DNA of 64,000 nt from DAOQAU01 sp035354275 (GTDB taxonomy: Bacteria > Cyanobacteriota > Vampirovibrionia > Gastranaerophilales > Gastranaerophilaceae). The stretch lies in assembly GCA_035354275.1 (NCBI GenBank), contig DAOQAU010000002.1:1-64000 (forward strand), written 5' to 3'. Position numbers and translations under genes: made by a program. The first letter of the stretch is position 1; the number at the start of each line of letters is the position of its first letter. Of the stretch, positions 1 to 9,785 are shown one piece after another. Under the pieces are notes generated by a model. It did no database searches. It saw only the letters and a list, made by a program, of their open reading frames with translations, and was not told the origin of the DNA.

Positions 1-3000
1 ATTCTTTGGGTTTTCTTCCTTCAAGAAGTTCTTCAACCCTTGGAAGACCCTGTACAATGTCACCTGTTTTTTGTCTTTCAAATACCAATGTAGCAAGCAT
101 ATCGCCTCTAAGCACCAACGCACCTGAACCGACTTGAAGCATTGTTCCCGGAGAAATTAAGTAAGGACGTCCTGTTCTTACAACTATTTCTGTTTTTGAA
201 ACTTTTACAACTTTACCTGATACATTAGATTTTTCACCGCTTTCAGAGAGCACTGAATCTAATTTTATAAAATCACCTTCTTTAACGCAAGGTTTTGTTT
301 TAATAGGAATTTTTACTTCATAATTATCGCAAATCAAAAGCAGTCTTCTTGCATCTTCTTTTGCTTTTTTAATTGAAGCAACACCGTCATTGATTGCAAG
401 AACCTGAGTTTTTGCGACAGGTGTTTTTGCAGCGATAGTTTGACCGTGTTTTACAAGAAGTTCTGTTTGCATAGAAGAAGATAATTTTGAACTTCCTTCA
501 ACTTCTCTTCTTACAATAAGGTTTTCCAACACAACAACTTTAAGATTATTTTTGCTGTCAAGTTCCACCATACCTTTAAGGTGTGAAAGATATCCCTGCA
601 TTTGAAGCACCAAACTTGTTCTTGTCAAAGTCGCCCCGTCAAGCCCTCTAACTCTTGCGCCGTCTTTGTATTGAAGCTGTGTAACAGGAACTATGTCAAT
701 CAATTCTTCTGTCGTATTGAATTTTATTGAAACGTCTTTTTGTTTAACGCTCATAACTTGAACCGGTCTTATAAGAATTTGAACAGGCTGATTTGCAATA
801 TTTTCTTCATCTAAATGCAAACTTGAATCAAGTTCTTCATCCAAATCATCAATGTCCAAATCGTCAATATCGGATTCCAAAATTGTCACTATTGAAGTTG
901 CTTTTGCTTTTATGCCTTCTGCGATAAGCGTTCCTTTTTTAACAATTTCTCCTTCTTCTACTTTCAATTCGCTTACACTTGAAAGTGTATGAATTTCACC
1001 CGGTCTTACTGTAATTTCATGAATTACATCGTTATATTCTTTCAATTCTACAAACCCGTCAAGGTGACAGTAAATGTCTTTGATAATTTCTGTTCCTGCC
1101 GTAACAAAAGTACCTGATTCAACCATCTTAAGGTTTGCATCTTTGTTTATCTGGTGAATTTCTTCCGGTATAAATACTATGTCGCCGGGTTTTGTAATAA
1201 TTTGATTGTCATCAACTTCAACATCAACATATCTTATTTCACCGCTTGATTTAACAGAACATTCGTCATCTATTAATTCGGCAATAATCATGCCGTTTTC
1301 TACTGTTGTATCAACAGGAGATTTAACGATATATTTTTCGCCTGAATCTTTGACTGTCCAAATTTGTTCTTTCTTTGTTTGTTCAAAAGTAGCGTTTGAA
1401 GGTATTAAAGAAGCAATTACTATTGTAAGTTCTTTTCCTTGAACTATTTTTTTAATTTTCTTTCCTTCAAATTGAACTTCTTCAATAACCAACTCTTGTC
1501 CAACTCTGACTTCACCGCCATGCTCTGATATAGTAAGCGTTTCAGCAAGTTTTTCGCCTTTTGAAATTTTTTGTTCATCTTTAACAAGAACTTTTGAGCC
1601 GCCAGGAAGGTTATAAACATCTCCGCCTAACACCCAAATAATTCCGTTTTTATTTGCTGTTCTTGAAACGTTACCCTGTCTGTCTTTTTTCTCGTCGGCT
1701 ACAAAATCTTCAAATAAAACTTCACCCGATAAATCAGAAGTAATATCTTTTGTGGCTTTTTCTGTCAAACGGCTTCCGTCACCTTGACTTCCGGGTTCAA
1801 ATTCAGCTAATTTATCGCCTTTTTTAACTACCATTCCATTTGCAAAAAATACAGTTGAGCCTGCAGGAATATGGTATTTTGTTGCTCCTTTTGCTGTTTT
1901 AATTTCAATATCAGCTTCATAAGTTGCGACCTGAACAACATCCCCGTGCCTTGTTCTTAATTCTCTGGTTTTAACTTTAGAGATAACTTCACCTGCTTCT
2001 TTTGCCATAATTTCTCTGTTAGCACCGGCACCTTTAAATACACCGCCTGTGTGGAATGTTCTCATTGTAAGTTGTGTTCCCGGCTCCCCGATTGACTGAG
2101 CTGCTATAATACCGATTGCCTCTCCTACATCAACCATTTTTTGAGTAGTCATTGCCCAGCCATAGCATTTTTGGCAAATTCCGTATTCAAGTCCGCATGT
2201 AAGCCCTGAACGTACTTTAACCTCTTGAAGATCTAAAGCTGCAACTTTTTTAACATCTTCTCTGTTTAAAGTTGTGCCGCAAGGAATCAAAACCTTTCCT
2301 TTTTCATCTAAAATATCTTGTGCTATTGTTCTTCCCAAAAGCCTGTCGGCAAGAGGAGCAACAATTTTTTCACCATTTGAAATAGAAGTCATAATAATAA
2401 ATTTATCCGTATGGCAGTCAACGTCTCTTATGATAACGTCTTGCGCAACGTCAACCAAACGTCTTGTCAAATACCCTGAATCCGCTGTTTTCAATGCCGT
2501 ATCAACAAGCCCTTTTCTTGCACCGTATGATGAAATAATATATTCTGTTACAGACAAACCTTCTTTAAAGTTTGATTTGATAGGCAAGTCGATAATCTGG
2601 CCCTGCGCATCTGCCATCAATCCCCTCATACCGACAAGCTGAGAAACCTGAGATAAGTTACCTCTTGCGCCGGAAAATGCCATCATATAAACAGGGTTTA
2701 ATCTATCGAAATTCTCGACAACGCTTTCTGTAAGCCTTGAAGTTGTTTCAGACCAAGTATCGATAACTTTTGTATATCTTTCAACTTCTGTTATCTCGCC
2801 TTTTAAGTACCTGTGGGTTGATTTTTCAATCTCTTTTTCGGCGTCTTTAAGCAAATCTTTTTTCGTTTCAGGAACCTGCAAATCCGCAATAGAAATTGTT
2901 GTTCCTGCTTTTGTGGCATATCTGAAGCCTAAATTTTTAAGGCTGTTTGCAAGAGTTGCCGTTTTTGCTCCGCCAAACTCAAGATATATTTGAGACAAAA

Positions 3001-3079
3001 GATTGTTCAAAGACTTTTTGTCCATAATTTTGTTGATATAATCAAGAGATTTTTTTGCGTTTTTATATTTTGTTTCCAT
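1..3079 (-). CDS. rpoC2: RNA polymerase beta' subunit, C-terminal part (RpoC2), 3' end outside window
   Basis: C-terminal half of the catalytic beta' subunit, encoded separately as in Cyanobacteria and plastids. The reading frame is open from the ATG at 3079 to the left edge (about 1026 codons), so the protein is incomplete. An AAGGAG ribosome site precedes the ATG. The second zinc site is visible as Cys in DVDCHT (about residue 218) and CGLEYGICQKC (about 295). The trigger-loop start, AAQSIGEPGTQLTMRTFHTGG, is near residues 325-345, and its continuation GDIVQGLPRVEELLEGRKP appears only near residue 1010. About 650 residues of beta-rich repeats therefore interrupt the trigger loop, which matches the giant SI3 insertion known from cyanobacterial RpoC2. 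It follows rpoC1 in the same operon after 94 bases that contain a heptamer repeat array. Identity is certain; the true C-terminus is not seen. Confidence 0.97.
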   Translation of the reverse strand, partial: METKYKNAKKSLDYINKIMDKKSLNNLLSQIYLEFGGAKTATLANSLKNLGFRYATKAGTTISIADLQVPETKKDLLKDAEKEIEKSTHRYLKGEITEVERYTKVIDTWSETTSRLTESVVENFDRLNPVYMMAFSGARGNLSQVSQLVGMRGLMADAQGQIIDLPIKSNFKEGLSVTEYIISSYGARKGLVDTALKTADSGYLTRRLVDVAQDVIIRDVDCHTDKFIIMTSISNGEKIVAPLADRLLGRTIAQDILDEKGKVLIPCGTTLNREDVKKVAALDLQEVKVRSGLTCGLEYGICQKCYGWAMTTQKMVDVGEAIGIIAAQSIGEPGTQLTMRTFHTGGVFKGAGANREIMAKEAGEVISKVKTRELRTRHGDVVQVATYEADIEIKTAKGATKYHIPAGSTVFFANGMVVKKGDKLAEFEPGSQGDGSRLTEKATKDITSDLSGEVLFEDFVADEKKDRQGNVSRTANKNGIIWVLGGDVYNLPGGSKVLVKDEQKISKGEKLAETLTISEHGGEVRVGQELVIEEVQFEGKKIKKIVQGKELTIVIASLIPSNATFEQTKKEQIWTVKDSGEKYIVKSPVDTTVENGMIIAELIDDECSVKSSGEIRYVDVEVDDNQIITKPGDIVFIPEEIHQINKDANLKMVESGTFVTAGTEIIKDIYCHLDGFVELKEYNDVIHEITVRPGEIHTLSSVSELKVEEGEIVKKGTLIAEGIKAKATSIVTILESDIDDLDIDDLDEELDSSLHLDEENIANQPVQILIRPVQVMSVKQKDVSIKFNTTEELIDIVPVTQLQYKDGARVRGLDGATLTRTSLVLQMQGYLSHLKGMVELDSKNNLKVVVLENLIVRREVEGSSKLSSSMQTELLVKHGQTIAAKTPVAKTQVLAINDGVASIKKAKEDARRLLLICDNYEVKIPIKTKPCVKEGDFIKLDSVLSESGEKSNVSGKVVKVSKTEIVVRTGRPYLISPGTMLQVGSGALVLRGDMLATLVFERQKTGDIVQGLPRVEELLEGRKPKE

Positions 3080-3145
3080 TTATTGCACACTCCTTGTTTG
3101 TGTTTGTTCTTTTATTTTTTAAGTAAGCAGTAAATGAAAGGTACT

Positions 3146-3176
3146 CTATTTACTATTTACTATTTACTATTTACTA
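3146..3176. repeat. Heptamer repeat array between rpoC1 and rpoC2
   Basis: Four perfect tandem copies of CTATTTA (3146-3173) plus a partial fifth, CTA. On the minus strand the array reads TAGTAAA and contributes the rpoC1 stop codon TAG at 3176-3174, followed directly by TAA. It belongs to the dispersed heptamer family found throughout the window. Confidence 0.9.
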
Positions 3177-4886
3177 ACCTATTACCGCTTTTCTCACAGT
3201 TTCATTAAAAATAATTCTTCCAACTGTGGTTTCTACCCTTACTCCATTGTCATCTCTTACAATAATTTTGTCGTGAAGTTTTATAACTTTAGCCTCAAGA
3301 GCAGAAATTGCATCCTGGAAATTGTAGAAATGTCCCTTAACAGGAGCGTCTTCGTCTTTTAGGATTGTCAAATAATACATTCCCAAAACCATATCCTGAG
3401 AAGGTGTTATAATCGGCTTGCCTGTTGCAGGGGCAAGAATATTGTTTGTTGCAAGCATCAACATTCTTGCTTCTGTTTGGGCTTCAATAGAAAGCGGAAC
3501 GTGAACAGCCATTTGGTCGCCGTCGAAGTCGGCGTTAAATGCCGTACAAACAAGCGGATGAAGCTGAATTGCTCTTCCTTCAACCAATACCGGTTCAAAC
3601 GCCTGAATACCAAGTCTGTGAAGAGTTGGTGCACGGTTCAGCATTACAGGGTGACCGTCGATTACCTCTTCTAAGATATCCCAAACGATACTTTCTGAAC
3701 GTTCTATTTTCTTTTTAGCGGATTTAATGTTTTGAACGTATCCGCGCTCGATTAATTTATTAACCACAAAAGGTTTAAACAATTCGATAGCCATTTCTTT
3801 AGGCAGTCCGCATTGATTTAAACTCAACTGAGGACCTACAACAATAACAGAACGGCCTGAGTAGTCAACCCTTTTACCCAAAAGGTTTTGTCTGAAACGA
3901 CCTTGTTTACCTTCTATTATATTTGAAAGTGATTTTAAAGGTCTGTTATTAGGCCCTACAACTGTTCTTCCACGTCTTCCGTTATCAATTAAAGCGTCAA
4001 CTGCTTCTTGAAGCATCCTTTTTTCGTTTCTTACGATAATCTCAGGTGCTCCCATTTCAAGAAGCCTTGCAAGACGGTTGTTTCTGTTTATTACACGTCT
4101 GTATAAATCGTTTAAGTCAGATGTTGCAAATCTTCCGCCGTCTAACTGTACCATTGGTCTTAAATCAGGCGGTGTTACAGGAAGAACATCCATTACCATC
4201 CATGTAGGATCTGTATTTGAAGAAATCAAAGAATCCAAAAGTCTTAATTTCTTAATCAATTTGGCTTTTCTTTGCGCGGAAGAAATTTGTCCTTCAAGCT
4301 CTGTTCTCATTTCTTCTGCCATTACTTTAATATCAAGTTCTGAAAGAAGATCTTTTATAGCTTCTGCACCAATTCCTACTTTAAGCTCGGTTTCTTCGTT
4401 TTCTATTAAGTAATCTTCGTATTCTTCTTCGCTTAAAAGCTGATATTTTTTGAATGTGCTTTCACCCGGCTCTATTACAACATAATTATTAAAATATATA
4501 ACCTGTTCTAAATCTTTCAAAGACATATCCAAAAGCAGCCCTAAATAACTCGGGATACCTTTTAAAAACCAGATATGGCTGACAGGTGCTGCAAGTTTAA
4601 TGTGTCCCATTCTGTGTCTTCTGACTTTAGAATCGGTAACTTCAACTCCGCAACGTTCACAGATAATACCTTTATGTCTTACTCTTTTATACTTTCCGCA
4701 ATAACATTCCCAGTCTTTTGAAGGTCCGAAGATTCTTTCGCAGAATAAACCTTCTCTTTCCGGTTTAAGGGTACGGTAATTAATGGTTTCAGGCTTTGTT
4801 ACTTCGCCGAAAGACCATTTCATCACCCTATCGGGTGAAGCTATGCTGATTCGTATGTAATCAAAATAATCTATACTTGTTGACAA
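3174..4886 (-). CDS. rpoC1: RNA polymerase beta' subunit, N-terminal part (RpoC1/gamma)
   Basis: N-terminal half of beta', 570 residues, carrying the clamp, the first zinc ribbon and the active-site magnesium loop. The zinc cysteines are C61, C63, C76 and C79, in the stretch CYCGKYKRVRHKGIICERC. The catalytic NADFDGD motif lies near residue 450. The start is TTG at 4886, with a clear AAGGAG seven bases upstream; no ATG fits the conserved N-terminus as well. The protein ends at VGRIIFNETVRKAVIG, and the remainder of beta' is supplied by rpoC2, so this is a genuine gene split rather than a frameshift: both halves have their own ribosome sites and are separated by 94 bases. At 570 residues it is somewhat shorter than typical cyanobacterial RpoC1 (about 620). 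The stop codon is embedded in a heptamer repeat array. Confidence 0.97.
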   Translation of the reverse strand: MSTSIDYFDYIRISIASPDRVMKWSFGEVTKPETINYRTLKPEREGLFCERIFGPSKDWECYCGKYKRVRHKGIICERCGVEVTDSKVRRHRMGHIKLAAPVSHIWFLKGIPSYLGLLLDMSLKDLEQVIYFNNYVVIEPGESTFKKYQLLSEEEYEDYLIENEETELKVGIGAEAIKDLLSELDIKVMAEEMRTELEGQISSAQRKAKLIKKLRLLDSLISSNTDPTWMVMDVLPVTPPDLRPMVQLDGGRFATSDLNDLYRRVINRNNRLARLLEMGAPEIIVRNEKRMLQEAVDALIDNGRRGRTVVGPNNRPLKSLSNIIEGKQGRFRQNLLGKRVDYSGRSVIVVGPQLSLNQCGLPKEMAIELFKPFVVNKLIERGYVQNIKSAKKKIERSESIVWDILEEVIDGHPVMLNRAPTLHRLGIQAFEPVLVEGRAIQLHPLVCTAFNADFDGDQMAVHVPLSIEAQTEARMLMLATNNILAPATGKPIITPSQDMVLGMYYLTILKDEDAPVKGHFYNFQDAISALEAKVIKLHDKIIVRDDNGVRVETTVGRIIFNETVRKAVIG

Positions 4887-4927
4887 TGTCGTTCTCCTTT
4901 TTTTAAGTAAACAGTAAAAGGATTTTT

Positions 4928-4963
4928 CTATTCACTATTTACTATTTACTATTTACTTTTCTA
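4928..4963. repeat. Heptamer repeat array between rpoB and rpoC1
   Basis: CTATTCA followed by three CTATTTA units (4928-4955), then a degenerate unit that ends in the complement of the rpoB stop codon (TAG, 4963-4961). Related heptamers extend weakly to about 4904. Same family and same orientation as the array after rpoC1. Confidence 0.85.
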
Positions 4964-7900
4964 TAATTCTCCGAATGTTGCCGGTGTTTCAAAGAAATTG
5001 ATATTCAACAACTCTGAATCGATGTCGGAAAGCGTTCTTTTCGGAGCTGATTTTCTCAAATCATCCATATCGCTCATCAAATCGACTTCTACACCGTCTT
5101 TTTTGGCAACCGTTATATCCAAACCTATACTTTGCAGTTCTCTTACAAGAACTTTAAATGATTCGGGGATTCCCGGTCTTGGTATGTTATCGCCTTTTAC
5201 TATTGCTTCATAAGCTCTGTTTCTTCCGTTGACATCATCTGATTTAATAGTCAACATTTCCTGCAGAGTATAAGCTGCACCGTAAGCTTCAAGTGCCCAA
5301 ACTTCCATTTCACCGAACCTTTGACCGCCGAATTGTGCTTTACCGCCCAATGGCTGCTGAGTTACAAGTGAATAAGGACCTGTGCTTCTTGCGTGAATTT
5401 TATCATCAACAAGGTGAACAAGTTTTAAGACATAAGCCAAACCTACCGCAATAGGTTGTTCGAAAGCTTCTCCTGTTCTTCCGTCATACAGAGTAACCTT
5501 TCCGTCTTCTCTTACCCAGTCGCAGCCTGAACTTTTAATACCTTTGATAAGTTCTTCTTTTGTTGCAATTTCTGATTGATTATCTCCGTACATTTCATCA
5601 AACGGAGGTGCTTCGTAATGGTTGCCTGTCAAATAAGCCGCCAAACCAAGCAAACACTCGTAAGTTTGTCCGACATTCATACGAGAAGGTACGCCAAGTG
5701 GATTCAAAACTATATCGATAGGTGTTCCATCAGGCAAGAAAGGCATATCGTTTTGAGGCAATATTTTAGAAACAATACCCTTGTTCCCGTGACGTCCTGA
5801 AAGTTTATCGCCTACAGAAACTTTGCGTTTCTGAGCAATATAAACCCTTATGACCGTATTTGCTCCCGGTGGTAATTCGTCGCCTTTTTCTCTGTCAAAC
5901 ACTTTAACGTCAACAACTCTTCCGCCTTCTCCATGAGGTACACGAAGCGAATTATCTTTAACATCTCTTGCTTTTTCAGCAAAAATTGCTCTTAAAAGCT
6001 TTTCTTCGGGCGGATGTTCGGATTCACCTTTTGGTGTAACTTTTCCGACCAAAATATCATCAGCGTAAACCCTTGCACCTATTCTTACAATCCCTCTTTC
6101 ATCTAAATGTCTTAAAGACTCTTCAGAAACATTAGGAATTTCTCTTGTAATTTCTTCAGGCCCGAGTTTTGTCTGTCTTGCATCTATTTCAAGTTTTTCG
6201 ATGTGAACAGAAGTGAAAATATCATCCTGTACACAACGCTCTGAAAGCAAAATAGAATCCTCAAAATTAAAACCTTCCCAGGGCATGTATGCCACGAGAA
6301 TGTTTTTACCTAAAGAAAGTTCTCCGCCGCAAGTTGAAGCACCGTCTGCTATAACATCTCCCGCATTAACCTTGTCACCTTCTCTTACGATTGGTCTTTG
6401 GTTAATACAAGTATCCTGGTTGCTTCTTAAATATTTCATAAGCTGGTGAACATGGAGTTTGCCGGCTTTATCTTTAATTGTAATTTCTTCTCCCACAACT
6501 CTTTCAATAACTCCGTCAACAGTTGCAACAGCAACCATTCCGGAATCTTTTGCCGCTCTTGCCTCTAAACCTGTTCCTACAACCGGTCTTTGGGTGATAA
6601 GAAGAGGTACGGCTTGGCGTTGCATGTTTGAACCCATTAACGCACGGTTCGCGTCGTCGTGTTCGATAAACGGAATCAAAGAAGTCGCAACAGAAATAAT
6701 CTGAATAGGAGAAACCCCCATATAGTCAACTCTTTTTGATTCGCCCATTGTAAATTCAGAACGGTAACGAACTGGTACATATTCGTGTTTTATACTTTTG
6801 TCTTTGTTTAATTGCAAATCAGAAGGCGCGATACGGTAGTTTTCTTCTTCGTCAGCTGATAAATAGTTAACCTCATCTGTTACAACCCCGTCTTTTACCA
6901 CAAAAAATGGTGATTCAACAAATCCATAATCGTTAACTTTTGCGTGAGTCGCAAGTGAGCCTATCAAACCTGCATTAGGACCTTCGGGTGTTTCTACCGG
7001 ACAAATTCTTCCATAATGAGAGGGGTGAATGTCGCGAACAGCAAAGCCCGCTCTTTCTCTCATTAATCCGCCTGGTCCTAAAGCCGAAACCCTTCTTTTG
7101 TGAGTTAATTCAGCCAATGGGTTTGTTTGGTCCATAAACTGAGATAGCTGCGAACTTCCGAAAAACTCTTTTAAAGAAGCCACCAAAGGCTTTGTATTTA
7201 ATAAATTCAAAGGAGTCAAAGTTTCAGAATCCTGAAGCGTCATTCTTTCTTTAACAATTCTTTCTATCCTTGAAAGCCCAACCCTAAACTGGTTTTGAAG
7301 CAATTCGCCCACCGAGCGGATTCTTCTGTTTCCTAAATGGTCGATATCATCGATTGTTCCTTCATCGTAAGTTAAATTAATCAAATATTCTATTGAAGCC
7401 ACAATATCCTGAACGGTTAAGGTTCTTTGAGATTCATGAACATTCAAATTTAATTTTTTGTTTAATTTGTAACGGCCGACTCTGCCTATATCGTATTTTT
7501 TCTCATCAAAAAATCTTGCTTCAAGAATTGAGCGGCCACCCTGAGGAGATGCAGGATCTCCGGGTCTTAATTTCTTGTAAACCTCCACCAAGGCATCATC
7601 AGAAGTTTCAGCCGTATCTTTTTCCAAAGTTTTTTTCAAAAACTCTGCGTGAGTAAATAATGTTTCCATCTCGGGAGCACTTATTCCCATTGCTTTCAAT
7701 AGCGTTGTGGCAAGGATTTTTCTGTTTTTGTCAATTTTAACGTAAACCAAATCGTTAGAATCAGTTTCGATTTTAAGCCATGCCCCGCGATTAGGAATCA
7801 AAGTTGCATTATAAAGACGTTTTCCCGTAGGAGAAATTTCCCTTTTAAAGTAAACACCGGGAGAACGAACGATTTGTGAAACAATTACACGTTCCGCTCC

Positions 7901-8278
7901 GTTTACGATAAACGTTCCTTTGTCGGTCATGGTCGGAATATCACCAATATAAACTTCCTGTTCTTTAATTTCCCCGCTGTCACGGTTTACCAGCCTTACC
8001 ATTACACGAAGCTGTTTAGCGTAAGTCGTGTCATGGATTCTAGCTTCTTCTATTGTATATTTTGCGTTATCAAATGTATAATTTGGCAAAAAATGCAATT
8101 CTAGTCTTCCGGTATAGTCTTTAATAGGCGAAAAAGAAAGTAATTCTTCTTTTAAGCCTTCTTTTAAAAACCATTCAAAAGATTTTTTTTGCACTTCAAT
8201 CAGGTCGGGTAAGTCATCCAATCTGGTATTGGGAATACCCATTGGTGTTACTCGTTTTGCATATTGTGTTTTAGACAT
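4961..8278 (-). CDS. rpoB: DNA-directed RNA polymerase beta subunit
   Basis: Beta subunit of RNA polymerase, 1105 residues, the length expected for cyanobacterial-type beta without the large proteobacterial insertions. Landmarks are the rifampicin-pocket region (SSQLSQFMDQTNPLAELTHK near residue 380, followed by HPSHYGRICPVETPEGPN) and the conserved C-terminal block GGKAQFGGQRFGEMEVWALE. The ATG at 8278 is preceded by GAGGTGAA. It is the first gene of rpoB-rpoC1-rpoC2. No ribosomal protein genes lie upstream, which matches the cyanobacterial arrangement and differs from the rplKAJL-rpoBC order of most bacteria. Its stop codon abuts a heptamer array. Confidence 0.98.
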   Translation of the reverse strand: MSKTQYAKRVTPMGIPNTRLDDLPDLIEVQKKSFEWFLKEGLKEELLSFSPIKDYTGRLELHFLPNYTFDNAKYTIEEARIHDTTYAKQLRVMVRLVNRDSGEIKEQEVYIGDIPTMTDKGTFIVNGAERVIVSQIVRSPGVYFKREISPTGKRLYNATLIPNRGAWLKIETDSNDLVYVKIDKNRKILATTLLKAMGISAPEMETLFTHAEFLKKTLEKDTAETSDDALVEVYKKLRPGDPASPQGGRSILEARFFDEKKYDIGRVGRYKLNKKLNLNVHESQRTLTVQDIVASIEYLINLTYDEGTIDDIDHLGNRRIRSVGELLQNQFRVGLSRIERIVKERMTLQDSETLTPLNLLNTKPLVASLKEFFGSSQLSQFMDQTNPLAELTHKRRVSALGPGGLMRERAGFAVRDIHPSHYGRICPVETPEGPNAGLIGSLATHAKVNDYGFVESPFFVVKDGVVTDEVNYLSADEEENYRIAPSDLQLNKDKSIKHEYVPVRYRSEFTMGESKRVDYMGVSPIQIISVATSLIPFIEHDDANRALMGSNMQRQAVPLLITQRPVVGTGLEARAAKDSGMVAVATVDGVIERVVGEEITIKDKAGKLHVHQLMKYLRSNQDTCINQRPIVREGDKVNAGDVIADGASTCGGELSLGKNILVAYMPWEGFNFEDSILLSERCVQDDIFTSVHIEKLEIDARQTKLGPEEITREIPNVSEESLRHLDERGIVRIGARVYADDILVGKVTPKGESEHPPEEKLLRAIFAEKARDVKDNSLRVPHGEGGRVVDVKVFDREKGDELPPGANTVIRVYIAQKRKVSVGDKLSGRHGNKGIVSKILPQNDMPFLPDGTPIDIVLNPLGVPSRMNVGQTYECLLGLAAYLTGNHYEAPPFDEMYGDNQSEIATKEELIKGIKSSGCDWVREDGKVTLYDGRTGEAFEQPIAVGLAYVLKLVHLVDDKIHARSTGPYSLVTQQPLGGKAQFGGQRFGEMEVWALEAYGAAYTLQEMLTIKSDDVNGRNRAYEAIVKGDNIPRPGIPESFKVLVRELQSIGLDITVAKKDGVEVDLMSDMDDLRKSAPKRTLSDIDSELLNINFFETPATFGEL

Positions 8279-8520
8279 TAATTCACCTCGTCTGTGTTTG
8301 TGGTGTACGTACTTATTAAAATTTTCAAAAATATTCGGCTAAAGCATGCCCTATTTTACAAAAGCATGTTATACAATCGTACAACTTCAATGATGTTAGT
8401 CAAGGAAAAAAGTCATTTAAAAATATTTGTGTTCACAATTCTTTACAATTAGGGTTTTTTAAGGGGTTTTTAGCGCAAAATTATTAATTTTATTGGTTTT
8501 GGCTGTCAAGTGGGGCACTG
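8279..8520. other. Intergenic leader upstream of rpoB
   Basis: AT-rich non-coding stretch that must hold the promoter of the rpoBC operon. AAAGCATG occurs twice (about 8344 and 8361). I cannot assign a convincing -35/-10 pair with correct spacing. No gene is seen. The repeat at 8521-8671 follows. Confidence 0.5.
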
Positions 8521-8671
8521 TAAAATAGTAAATAGTAAATGGTAAATAGAAATGTTAAAACAGGGGACAAGAGGCGAAGATACCAAGAGGCGTAGTAGGA
8601 TAACCCACGCATCCAAGCATCTAACCATCTTATCTTCTTATAAACTCTTCAACTGTTCGACTTTTCAACTA
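8521..8671. repeat. Composite dispersed repeat, long version, copy 1
   Basis: Heptamer array (TAGTAAA type, 8526-8550), then a unique-looking middle of about 80 bases rich in AAGAGGCG, then an octamer array (CTCTTCAAC TGTTCGAC TTTTCAAC). The same modules in the same order, but inverted, recur at 36754-36950, including the words ATAACCCACGCATC and CATCTTATCTTCTTATAAAC. The octamer end coincides with the TAG stop of the neighbouring activator gene. Confidence 0.85.
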
Positions 8672-9673
8672 CCCTATCGCCCATTTTCCGCAGGTTCCGC
8701 CCCAGCGGGCTATTATATTCCCTTGAATATCTTTTATTTTTTCTACATGAAGAACCTCACACTCACCTTCGACAATGGTTATGACTTCACAGTTATTTGC
8801 GCAATCATGACAATCGCAGGTAATTGAATTAAAGTGCATTTCTCCCACCTGCCAACCTTTAAATTTTGTTTCATTACCTGTATATTGATGATTTTCCATA
8901 GCTAAAAGTGCCGCCCCTATTGCGCCCATGGTTTGGTGATTATTGGGAACAACAACTTTTGTGTTTAATGCCTCTTCAAACGCTTTTACCATGCCTGAAT
9001 TTGTCGCAACACCGCCTTGAAAAGTCACCGTGGGTAAAAGTTCTTTACCCAGTGCCAAGTTGCTCAAATAATTTCGCACCAATGCCTGACAAAGCCCGTA
9101 TAACAAATCTTCGACAGGGTATCCGAGTTGTTGTTTATGAATCAAATCGCTTTCTGCAAAAACCCCGCAACGTCCTGCTATTCTTGCAGGATTTGTTGAT
9201 TTTAAGGCGGTTTCACCAAAAAGCTCTATAGGGACATTTAATCTGTTTGCCTGCTGGTCGAGAAAGCTTCCTGTTCCTGCAGCACAAACCGTATTCATGG
9301 CAAAATCGGTCACAATTCCGTCTCTTAAAATTATAATTTTGCTGTCCTGTCCGCCGATTTCAAGTATTGTTTGGACTCCGGGCACATTAATGCTTGCCGC
9401 AACAGCATGTGCGGTTATCTCGTTTTTTATAACATCTGCACCGACCAGTGCCCCTGCAAGATTTCTTCCGCTGCCTGTTGTGCCGACGCCTTTAACGTCA
9501 TATTCGCAAAGTGCTTTTTTATATAATTCTCTAAGCCCTTCTTGAACCGCCAAGACAGGTTTTCCTGAAGTTCTTAACATATAGCTGTCAATAAATTTCC
9601 CTTTTTCATCAACAAGTGCGACTTTTGTTGTCACCGAGCCTACATCTATTCCTAAGTATGTTGTTAAACCCAT
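8669..9673 (-). CDS. BadF/BcrA/HgdC-family ATPase (2-hydroxyacyl-CoA dehydratase activator type)
   Basis: ATPase of the acetate/sugar kinase-like fold that, in known members, hydrolyses ATP to push an electron into a 2-hydroxyacyl-CoA dehydratase or benzoyl-CoA reductase. Seen here: the N-terminal phosphate loop YLGIDVGSVTTKVALVD, a second block EIGGQDSKII, and the two Cys that hold the shared 4Fe-4S cluster of the HgdC dimer (VCAAGTGSF and AGRCGVFAESD). The 334-residue protein is longer than HgdC (about 260) because of a Cys-rich tail (CDCHDCANNCE ... GGTCGK), as in the large fused activase/DUF2229 family. No dehydratase subunits lie nearby, so the partner is unknown. The ATG at 9673 is chosen because AAAGGA sits six bases upstream; a TTG two codons earlier would directly abut that site. 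The stop codon lies in an octamer repeat. Confidence 0.85.
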   Translation of the reverse strand: MGLTTYLGIDVGSVTTKVALVDEKGKFIDSYMLRTSGKPVLAVQEGLRELYKKALCEYDVKGVGTTGSGRNLAGALVGADVIKNEITAHAVAASINVPGVQTILEIGGQDSKIIILRDGIVTDFAMNTVCAAGTGSFLDQQANRLNVPIELFGETALKSTNPARIAGRCGVFAESDLIHKQQLGYPVEDLLYGLCQALVRNYLSNLALGKELLPTVTFQGGVATNSGMVKAFEEALNTKVVVPNNHQTMGAIGAALLAMENHQYTGNETKFKGWQVGEMHFNSITCDCHDCANNCEVITIVEGECEVLHVEKIKDIQGNIIARWGGTCGKWAIG

Positions 9674-9689
9674 TATCAATCCTTTTTTT

Positions 9690-9759
9690 AGTGAATAGTA
9701 AATGGTAAATAGTAAATAAAAATTTCAATCTATTCACTATTTCTTATTTCCTATTTACT
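9690..9759. repeat. Pair of inverted heptamer arrays
   Basis: GTGAATA-GTAAATG-GTAAATA-GTAAATA, then about 15 bases, then the opposite orientation TATTCAC-TATTTCT-TATTTCC-TATTTAC. The two halves can pair imperfectly. It lies between the activator gene and waaA. Confidence 0.8.
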
Positions 9760-9785
9760 TTTTCATCTTCTCAAAAACAATTTTT

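Noticed and set aside
3080..3173. Split of rpoC as a frameshift or sequencing error
   Set aside because: Each half has its own ribosome site, 94 non-coding bases with a repeat array lie between, and the break is at the place known from Cyanobacteria.
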